NCBI GenBank assembly: GCA_016792825.1
Contig: JAEUMI010000273.1
Span: 1-48,461, forward strand
DNA: 48,461 bases
Reading direction: 5' to 3'
DNA from: Hyphomicrobiales bacterium
GTDB lineage: Bacteria > Pseudomonadota > Alphaproteobacteria > Rhizobiales > Aestuariivirgaceae
How positions within the stretch are numbered: position 1 is the first letter of the stretch; the number at the start of each line of letters is the position of its first letter. The notes beneath the pieces are model-generated. The model saw only the letters and a list, made by a program, of their open reading frames with translations, did not search any database and had not been told where the DNA came from. Shown piece after piece: positions 42,731-48,461 of this stretch. Position numbers and translations under genes: made by a program.

Positions 42731-42817
42731 AGTGCTGTCCCCTGAACGTGTGCCCCGAGAAAACAAACACCAGATTTTCACCAGGCGCAAGATGGCGGCA
42801 ATTCACATGCCGGTGAG

Positions 42818-44062
42818 CTAGTCGAAAAGAAACTCGCGGCCCACTTTCACACGGCGCACCCCGTCATAGGCAATGATATCGGCGGTAGCATAGGTTTCGG
42901 TGAGTGTCGCAGGCAGGAAGCTGCCGGTGCCGACCATGTTGAGCGGGGCTTTTGCCGCCCCCATCACCTGGCATTTCTGCGGATCAAACCCTGAGGAGGC
43001 AACGATTTGCGCCTGCTTGTATCCGGCTGCGTCCAGGGCCCTGCGCACATGTATGATGGAAGCAACCGACACGCCTTTGCCGAACAGAATGCGGCGCACC
43101 TTGTCCACCAGAATGTTGTTGGGATCAAGCTGGAAGGCCCTGCCTCCCAGAACCTGTTCGACGATGTTGTATTCGCCCGTAACGCCCAGCCAATGGCCCA
43201 CTGTGTCGACGGACTTTTCATAATCCAGCCCTTCGGCAAAGCGCCCGCCATGGGTGTCAAGGCGCACTCCAAAAACCTTGTCCGTATCCTGCAGTTTCGC
43301 CTCTTCGTAGAACCACCGCGCGCTGCGCAGGGAGTCGGTCACTTCCTCACCCGTATAGTCAACCAGCGCGATCAGCGTCTTGGCCTCGGGAATGGTCTCG
43401 GCAAAAAGCTTCATGGCCTCCAGTACATCGCCCCGCGTATATCCCACGAGAGCGTGCGGCATGGTGCCCATACCGGAAGCAGAACCAAACAGGGGGGCCG
43501 TCAAATCCTGGGATGAGCCAACAAAACCCTTCACGTTGCTGTCTGCATGCTTGGCCGCCGCACTGCCTACCGCCGCGCCATAAGCGGCCAGAATATTCAT
43601 CTCCGCCCCGCTGCCGTGGCGCGCATGCATGTCCATGAAGGCGGCATAAGGTATGGCCCGGCACATTTCATAGGCATTGTTGGCCGATACGCAGGGAAAG
43701 CCGATCTTCTGCAGCACCAGCGTTTCAACTTCCGAAAGCTTGGCCATGGAGCCGGTGATTTCCAGCATCTTGCTTTCCGAGGGAACGATGTCGCCTTCTT
43801 CGTAAAACCGCTTGACCCTAGCCGTTGGCACCAGGCGCTGCACCATGCGGATGGTTGGCTCAAGCGCCGCCACCACGCGCCTGCGCATGAAAACGGCAAA
43901 CGTCACATCCGTGTCGCCATGGGCTGCCACGATGCGCGAGGTATTGGTGAAATACTTGTCCGTCTGGCTGCCGATGGGCCCGGCTGCCAGCGCGATATCT
44001 ACGAGCTTGTCGAGGATAACTTCGTACCCGGGAATAAGCGAGGTGCGCTTGTCCATCATCAT
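42818..44062 (-). CDS. Nicotinate phosphoribosyltransferase-like protein
   Basis: A 414-residue type II phosphoribosyltransferase-fold protein: QTDKYFTNTSRIV near the start, MPHALVGYTRGD, LVDYTGEEVTDSLR, FGVRLDTHGG and VASSGFDPQKC. NAPRTase converts nicotinate + PRPP + ATP to nicotinate mononucleotide for NAD salvage. Three ATGs in a row begin the gene; the first is used, and no strong Shine-Dalgarno is evident. It is followed by the transpeptidase gene and preceded by the aldolase gene (28-bp gap). Proximity to the LLM operon may or may not be meaningful. Confidence 0.85.
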   Translation of the reverse strand: MMMDKRTSLIPGYEVILDKLVDIALAAGPIGSQTDKYFTNTSRIVAAHGDTDVTFAVFMRRRVVAALEPTIRMVQRLVPTARVKRFYEEGDIVPSESKMLEITGSMAKLSEVETLVLQKIGFPCVSANNAYEMCRAIPYAAFMDMHARHGSGAEMNILAAYGAAVGSAAAKHADSNVKGFVGSSQDLTAPLFGSASGMGTMPHALVGYTRGDVLEAMKLFAETIPEAKTLIALVDYTGEEVTDSLRSARWFYEEAKLQDTDKVFGVRLDTHGGRFAEGLDYEKSVDTVGHWLGVTGEYNIVEQVLGGRAFQLDPNNILVDKVRRILFGKGVSVASIIHVRRALDAAGYKQAQIVASSGFDPQKCQVMGAAKAPLNMVGTGSFLPATLTETYATADIIAYDGVRRVKVGREFLFD

Positions 44063-44090
44063 CTCATTGTCCCAAGAAAGGCGGCGGACG

Positions 44091-44870
44091 TCAAACGCCC
44101 TTTACCGCCTTTATGAGGCTTTCGGCGCCTGCCTGCAGAAGGTCAACGTCGACCGCACCCGCCATGAATGTGTAGCCCATCGCCGCATAAGTATTGATGA
44201 CGTCGGCACTGCCCGCAAAGGCGCCGGCAACTAGGTTGTTTTTCGCGGCGGCAGCGGCGATCAATTTCATCGCATCGAGGGTGTGCTTGGCCGTCTTGTC
44301 GATGCCCGCGCCCTTGGACAGGGCAATGGACAGATCACTCGGCCCGACGAAAAGCCCGTCAAGACCCGGAACCGCAGCGATCTCTTCAACTGCGTCAAGC
44401 GCCGCCTGGGTTTCGATCATGGCGAAAACCTGGGTAATGGAGTTCGCTTTCTTGAGGTAGTCGGCAGGCGACAGGCCATAGGTCTGGAAGGCCGTATAGC
44501 CGCCCCAGCTGCGTCCGCCCAGCGGCGGATACTTGGCGGCCTTTACGGCGGCCTCTGCCTGCTCCTTGCTGTTCACCATCGGAACAATCACAGCGGCCGC
44601 ACCCGCATCAAGCACTTGTCCGATTAACCCGGGCTCATTCCACAGGATTCTTGCTATGGCAGGCCGGCCCGCGCTGCTGATTGCGGCTATCATCGGAGCC
44701 GCATCGGAAAAACCGATTGTTCCGTGCTGCATGTCAAGGCACACACCTTCAATCGGCAGCCGCGCCAATTGTCCCGCCAGCTGCGGGCTTGGAATGGTCA
44801 TCCATGAGAACAGGAACGGCTCACGCCTGTTGGCAAGCCGTGCCTTCAGGTCAAAACTCTGGGTAGCCAA
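44091..44870 (-). CDS. HpcH/HpaI aldolase family protein
   Basis: A 259-residue TIM-barrel class II aldolase of the HpcH/HpaI/citrate lyase beta family. It has VCLDMQHGTIGF, the AAAVIVPMVNSKEQAEAAVKAAK segment, the metal ligand Glu in FAMIETQAALD and Asp in GLFVGPSDLSIAL. The family cleaves 4-hydroxy-2-oxo acids to pyruvate and an aldehyde. The position 3 bp after the DUF1476 stop indicates cotranscription, which does not reveal the substrate. Confidence 0.9.
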   Translation of the reverse strand: MATQSFDLKARLANRREPFLFSWMTIPSPQLAGQLARLPIEGVCLDMQHGTIGFSDAAPMIAAISSAGRPAIARILWNEPGLIGQVLDAGAAAVIVPMVNSKEQAEAAVKAAKYPPLGGRSWGGYTAFQTYGLSPADYLKKANSITQVFAMIETQAALDAVEEIAAVPGLDGLFVGPSDLSIALSKGAGIDKTAKHTLDAMKLIAAAAAKNNLVAGAFAGSADVINTYAAMGYTFMAGAVDVDLLQAGAESLIKAVKGV

Positions 44871-44873
44871 TTC

Positions 44874-45191
44874 TTATCCCGCCTTTATCTGTTCGACGGC
44901 AACGGCCATGAGTTCGTCCATCTGGCGGCGGATTTGGTGGTCCGACTGCTCCACCTTCTTGGCATCGAAGTCTTTCCTAATTTTACGGAACAAATCTTCA
45001 CTGCCCGCCTCTTCAAAATCGGCAACCACCATAGATTTGGCGTAAGCCTCTGCTTCCGTTCCGGAAAGGCCCAATTTTTCAGCAGCCCAAGCACCTAAAA
45101 GCTTGGCGCGCCGGGCGTTGGCCTTGAACAGCATCTCTTCGTCATGGGCGAATTTCGATTCGAAGCCCTTTTGGCGTTTATCCATGTTCAT
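44874..45191 (-). CDS. DUF1476 protein, F1-ATPase inhibitor zeta-type
   Basis: A 105-residue helical protein. It begins MNMDKRQKGFESKFAHDEEMLFKANARRAKLLGAWAAEKLG, the DUF1476 pattern. In Paracoccus and relatives this family is the zeta subunit, which binds F1-ATPase and blocks ATP hydrolysis. The ATG at 45191 follows GGGAG at 8 bases; the frame runs further but is not family-like. In many Hyphomicrobiales it lies upstream of purC, divergently, as here. Confidence 0.92.
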   Translation of the reverse strand: MNMDKRQKGFESKFAHDEEMLFKANARRAKLLGAWAAEKLGLSGTEAEAYAKSMVVADFEEAGSEDLFRKIRKDFDAKKVEQSDHQIRRQMDELMAVAVEQIKAG

Positions 45192-45405
45192 ATGTTGATC
45201 TCCCATTCCGCTTAAACAATGGAGATAGCTAGTCGCATGGCCCAAATCAACTATTCAAAACCATTGTGCAATGCAATAAGTTCAAGTAGAAGCCCCTGCA
45301 ATTGGCGAGAACCGTCGCCATATTGTCGAAACATGTGAACTATAAGTACCGCCCGCTGGTTTTGTGCTAAAAGGGTGGATAAGGGTTTTGATGAGGATAT
45401 TGCAT

Positions 45406-46182
45406 ATGACCAGCAGAAGAACCCGCATTTACGAAGGCAAAGCCAAGATTCTCTACGAAGGCCCCGAGCCCGGCACGGTTATCGTGCATTTCAAGGATGA
45501 TGCAACCGCCTTCGACGCCCAAAAGAAAGCAGTGATTGAAGGCAAGGGCGTGCTCAACCAGCGCATCTCCGAGTACATATTTTCGCGCCTGAATGAAGTC
45601 GGCATTCCAACCCATTTCATGCGGTCGCTGAATTTGCGTGAGCAGCTCGTGCGCGAAGTTGAAATCATTCCGCTGGAAGTGATTGTCCGCAATGTGGCGG
45701 CGGGTTCACTGGCCAAACGCCTTGGTCTTGAAGAAGGAACTCCCCTGCCGCGCTCCATCATTGAATTCTGCTACAAGAACGACGCGCTGCATGACCCCAT
45801 GGTTTCTGAAGAGCATATCACTGCTTTTGGCTGGGCCGCCCCCCAGGAAATCGACGACATCATGCACATGTCGATTCGCATCAACGACTTCCTCACCGGC
45901 CTGTTCCTCGGGATTGGCATCAAGCTGATCGATTTCAAGATCGAGTTCGGCAGGCTTTACGAGAACGACATGATGCGCATTGTCCTGGCCGATGAGATCA
46001 GCCCCGACTCATGCCGTCTCTGGGACACCAAGACCAACGACAAGATGGACAAGGACCGTTTCCGCCGCGACATGGGTGGTCTGGTCGAAGCCTACCAGGA
46101 AGTGGCCAAGCGCTTGGGAATTATAAGCGAGAACGAAAAACCTGAACGCGCCAAGCCCAAACTTGTGAAGAGCGATACCTGA
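45406..46182 (+). CDS. purC: SAICAR synthetase (phosphoribosylaminoimidazole-succinocarboxamide synthase)
   Basis: Purine biosynthesis: CAIR + aspartate + ATP gives SAICAR. The 258-residue protein begins [20 protein letters not shown] and contains the ATP/ligand motifs [20 protein letters not shown] and [14 protein letters not shown]. The ATG at 45406 gives the usual N-terminus; an ATG at 45391 has AAGGG at better spacing and cannot be excluded. The 214-bp region before it contains a 6-bp hairpin (45303-45308 with 45315-45320) of unknown role. It leads purC-purS-purQ with overlapping starts. Confidence 0.96.
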   Translation: MTSRRTRIYEGKAKILYEGPEPGTVIVHFKDDATAFDAQKKAVIEGKGVLNQRISEYIFSRLNEVGIPTHFMRSLNLREQLVREVEIIPLEVIVRNVAAGSLAKRLGLEEGTPLPRSIIEFCYKNDALHDPMVSEEHITAFGWAAPQEIDDIMHMSIRINDFLTGLFLGIGIKLIDFKIEFGRLYENDMMRIVLADEISPDSCRLWDTKTNDKMDKDRFRRDMGGLVEAYQEVAKRLGIISENEKPERAKPKLVKSDT

Positions 46183-46421
46183 TGAAAGCCAAAATAAAAG
46201 TCACCCTGAAAAAAGGCGTGCTGGACCCGCAAGGCAAAGCCATCGAAGGCGCCCTGGGCCATCTCGGCTTTGCCGGCGTCGAACATGTGCGTCAGGGCAA
46301 GTATTTCGAAATTGACGTCGCCGAAACCGACAGGTCAAAGGCCATGACCGAGGTCAGGTCCATGTGCGAAAAGCTGATCGCCAACACCGTTATCGAGAAC
46401 TATGATATAGAGCTTGCATGA
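46182..46421 (+). CDS. purS: FGAM synthase subunit PurS
   Basis: A 79-residue protein, the small bridging subunit of the three-part formylglycinamidine synthase (PurLQS). The pattern [25 protein letters not shown] and the C-terminal [12 protein letters not shown] are typical. Its ATG shares one base with the purC stop, so translation is coupled. Confidence 0.96.
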   Translation: MKAKIKVTLKKGVLDPQGKAIEGALGHLGFAGVEHVRQGKYFEIDVAETDRSKAMTEVRSMCEKLIANTVIENYDIELA

Positions 46422-47080
46422 AATCCGCCGTCGTCGTTTTCCCTGGCATCAACCGCGAACGTGACATGATGCTTGCCCTTGAGGCGGTCACCGGCGTTGC
46501 CCCAGTTGCTGTCTGGCACACCGATCCGCAACTGCCAAAAGTTGATCTTGTGGTTGTTCCCGGCGGATTTTCCTATGGCGACTATCTCCGCTGCGGCGCC
46601 ATCGCCGCGCGTTCACCCATCATGAGCGACATTCGCGCCAAGGCCGCCAAAGGCCTCAAGGTTCTGGGCGTCTGCAACGGGTTCCAGATCGTCGCCGAGG
46701 CAGGCCTCTTGCCCGGTGCGCTGGTGCGCAATGCCCACCTTCACTTTGTTTGCCGCGAGGTGAAACTGGCCGTTGAAAACAACTCCACCTTCTTCACCAA
46801 CCGCATGAAGAAAGGCGCCGTCGTCTCCTGCCCCGTGGCCCACGGCGAGGGCAACTATATCTGCGATGAAGAAACCTTGAAGGCCCTGGAAGGCGAAGGC
46901 CGCGTCGTCTTCCGCTACACCCAGGGCACCAATCCTAACGGCGCCATGAACGACATCGCCGGCATCGTGAACAAAGCAGGCAATGTTATTGGCATGATGC
47001 CCCATCCGGAAAACATGATCGAGCCGCTCCACGGCAAAACCGATTGCCGCCCGCTGTTTGAAAGCCTGTTGGCCGCATGA
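46418..47080 (+). CDS. purQ: FGAM synthase subunit PurQ (glutaminase)
   Basis: Hydrolyses glutamine to feed ammonia to PurL. The 220 residues have [18 protein letters not shown], the catalytic Cys in LGVCNGFQ and the catalytic His/Glu in MMPHPEN. The N-terminal [15 protein letters not shown] resembles the rhizobial form (FPGLNRDRD) rather than the enterobacterial FPGSNCDRD. It overlaps purS by 4 bp. purL, expected next, is not in the window. Confidence 0.96.
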   Translation: MKSAVVVFPGINRERDMMLALEAVTGVAPVAVWHTDPQLPKVDLVVVPGGFSYGDYLRCGAIAARSPIMSDIRAKAAKGLKVLGVCNGFQIVAEAGLLPGALVRNAHLHFVCREVKLAVENNSTFFTNRMKKGAVVSCPVAHGEGNYICDEETLKALEGEGRVVFRYTQGTNPNGAMNDIAGIVNKAGNVIGMMPHPENMIEPLHGKTDCRPLFESLLAA

Positions 47081-47583
47081 CAGAATGCACTGACTTGAGC
47101 GCTTCAAACGAAGCTAACGAAGTCACACGCTTGCTAATTGAAGCAAAACGGATTGCGCAGCGTTTCTATCAATTAACAGGCAAACCATTGGGTATTTCAG
47201 GAGAAATTGCTGAGCACGAAGCAGCACGATTGCTTGGGCTTGTGCTCGCTCCACCACGCGAAGCAGCAATCGATGCTTATCTTCACAAAGATGGGAAAAC
47301 CCAAAGTATCCAAATCAAAGGTCGCGCAGTAAGTGCGACTAGGCGATACATCGGTCGGGTATCAAAAATAAAACTTGAGCCAAAATTTGATGCTGTCGTT
47401 CTTGTACTCTTGGACAAAAGCAGTTTCGATACGTTGGAAATTTGGCGGGCAGAATATGAAGATATCAAGAATAGACTGATCGCGCCTGGCTCAAAGTCCC
47501 GAAACGAGCGGGGTTCGCTGGGAATCAGTCAGTTCAAAACAGTAGCCAAAAAGATTTGGCCCGATGCGCCACCTAAAATTTAG
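47077..47583 (+). CDS. AT-rich DUF6998-like hypothetical protein
   Basis: A 168-residue protein that starts in an ATGA overlap with purQ. It contains [18 protein letters not shown] and a central beta-rich part ([32 protein letters not shown]), which resembles small nuclease-fold (PD-(D/E)xK-like) proteins such as DUF6998; the acidic residues and IQIKG fit that idea but are not proof. Codon use is plainly more AT-rich than purQ before it, so it looks like an acquired gene captured by the operon. Confidence 0.65.
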   Translation: MTECTDLSASNEANEVTRLLIEAKRIAQRFYQLTGKPLGISGEIAEHEAARLLGLVLAPPREAAIDAYLHKDGKTQSIQIKGRAVSATRRYIGRVSKIKLEPKFDAVVLVLLDKSSFDTLEIWRAEYEDIKNRLIAPGSKSRNERGSLGISQFKTVAKKIWPDAPPKI

Positions 47584-47712
47584 CACGAAGGCCTGATACC
47601 AGATTTGTCTAAGGGCTTCCGTGTTTTCACAAGCGTGAAATAAGCATACATTCAACCTCATCTAGCCGTTTGAATTTCTCCATGATAGGTTCCTTTCGCG
47701 TGGAGGAACATC

Positions 47713-48461
47713 ATGTCAGATTATTATGATCTCGGCCCCTACACCCGTCCTGTCACCACGACTTCAAAGGAAGCCCAGATTTGGTTCGATCGTGGCCTCA
47801 ACTGGTGTTATGGCTACAATCATGAAGAGGCGGTGCGCTGTTTCAAGAAAGCCGCCAAGCACGATCCCAACTGCGCCATGGCCCAATGGGGCATCGCTTA
47901 TGCGGCGGGCCCCAACTACAACAAGCAATGGGTTGCCTTTGATCCGGTAGACCTGAAAAGTTCACTCGGCCTTGCCTGCGCCGCCACCAAGCAGGCGCTG
48001 AAGCTCCTTGATCAGGCAAGCCCGGTTGAGCAGGCCCTCATACGCCCCCTTGCCAAGCGCTATCCGTTAAACGAACCTGGCAATGTAACACCCATCTGGA
48101 ACGAGGATTATGCCGCCGCTATGCGCGAGGTCTACCTTTCTCATATGGATGATCTCGACGTGGCAGCCCTCTTCGCCGAGGCGATCATGAACCGCACCCC
48201 CTGGCTGCTCTGGGATATCAAGACGGGAAAACCGGCTGAAGGAGCCGACACGGCAGAAGCCATTGCCGTTTTGGAACGCGCCATGGCTACCGCAAGCGGC
48301 ATGAAACACCCGGGCATCCTCCACATGTACATCCACCTCATGGAAATGTCGCCCCACCCGGAACGCGCACTGCGCGCCGGAGACGCGCTATGCAGCCTCG
48401 TCCCCGATGCAGGCCACCTCATTCACATGCCAACCCACATCGACGTTCTCTGCGGCAACTA
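47713..48461 (+). CDS. TPR-like protein (3' truncated by window edge)
   Basis: At least 249 residues, running off the window. It starts MSDYYDLGPYTRPVTTTSKEAQIWFDRGLNWCYGYNHEEAVRCFKKAAKHDP, i.e. a TPR-type helical repeat, then AQWGIAYAAGPNYN, and continues to GHLIHMPTHIDV. This pattern is that of soluble, probably cytoplasmic tetratricopeptide proteins of unknown role, often annotated only as TPR-containing. GGAGG lies 6 bases before the ATG. It starts 129 bp after the AT-rich gene and is probably a separate unit. Confidence 0.8.
   Translation, partial: MSDYYDLGPYTRPVTTTSKEAQIWFDRGLNWCYGYNHEEAVRCFKKAAKHDPNCAMAQWGIAYAAGPNYNKQWVAFDPVDLKSSLGLACAATKQALKLLDQASPVEQALIRPLAKRYPLNEPGNVTPIWNEDYAAAMREVYLSHMDDLDVAALFAEAIMNRTPWLLWDIKTGKPAEGADTAEAIAVLERAMATASGMKHPGILHMYIHLMEMSPHPERALRAGDALCSLVPDAGHLIHMPTHIDVLCGN

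Noticed and set aside
45303..45320. 6-bp hairpin TGGCGA/TCGCCA upstream of purC, considered as part of a purine riboswitch.
   Set aside because: None of the conserved loops of purine riboswitches is present, and there is no larger fold around it.
47625..47640. Perfect 6-bp hairpin TTTCAC-AAGC-GTGAAA after the AT-rich gene.
   Set aside because: The stem is short and AT-containing with no T-run; it could be chance or an operator, so it was not called a terminator.
1..48461. CRISPR arrays, insertion sequences, rRNA genes and phage genes.
   Set aside because: No regularly spaced repeats, transposase motifs, terminal inverted repeats, rRNA-like sequence or phage structural genes were found.

Overview
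The window looks like chromosomal DNA from an alphaproteobacterium, most likely of the order Hyphomicrobiales. This rests on gene content and order: a DUF1476 gene upstream of purC-purS-purQ, a MoCF-type protein, sfsA, map and radC in a row, a DUF2585 (UPF0314) protein, a rhizobial-type PurQ N-terminus, and short proteins typical of that order. No genus can be named. There is no transposase, integrase, phage gene or CRISPR array. Genes run off both ends: a P1B-type ATPase on the left and a TPR-type protein on the right.

Layout. (1) 1-15.6 kb is a low-oxygen accessory island. It has two P-type ATPases, a HhH/PolX-N-like protein, a full arginine deiminase operon arcDABC on the minus strand, and on the plus strand an ABC exporter (ATPase, FtsX-type permease, HlyD-type adaptor), an FMN split-barrel protein and an outer-membrane-like protein. 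Two FNR/FixK-type boxes (3634-3647 and 9380-9393) sit about 30 bp upstream of plausible -10 hexamers for the PII ATPase and for arcD. (2) A tRNA-Leu(UAA) at 15.7 kb precedes core genes to about 21.8 kb: gpt, a hybrid histidine kinase, a MoCF-domain gene, sfsA, map and radC. (3) 21.7-24.4 kb encodes molybdenum-cofactor maturation proteins (a MoeA-like/MobA-like fusion and a two-piece XdhC) without a molybdoenzyme. (4) 24.4-26.4 kb holds small envelope or secreted proteins.

(5) 26.5-34.7 kb is a trimethylammonium island. A divergent GlxA/CdhR-type regulator faces six genes: BKACE (CdhC-like), L-carnitine dehydrogenase fused to a thioesterase, SDR, acyl-CoA dehydrogenase, an NDP-forming acyl-CoA ligase, and CaiD. 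Together these could carry gamma-butyrobetaine through crotonobetainyl-CoA and carnitinyl-CoA to carnitine and glycine betaine. An AT-rich segment with paired repeats separates it from a GcvA-type LysR gene and a Tat-exported phosphoesterase. (6) 36.8-42.1 kb is a tightly packed minus-strand operon that I cannot match to a described pathway: luciferase-like monooxygenase, DUF1185, alpha/beta hydrolase, SRPBCC, aldehyde dehydrogenase, SDR. Its leader can fold into three nested helices that end against the Shine-Dalgarno sequence. This is the best candidate for an undescribed system here. (7) 42.3-48.5 kb holds an L,D-transpeptidase, a nicotinate phosphoribosyltransferase, an HpcH/HpaI aldolase, DUF1476, purC-purS-purQ, an AT-rich foreign-looking gene fused into the pur operon by a 4-bp overlap, and a partial TPR-like protein.

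All functions are read from motifs and remembered family features; no database search was run.
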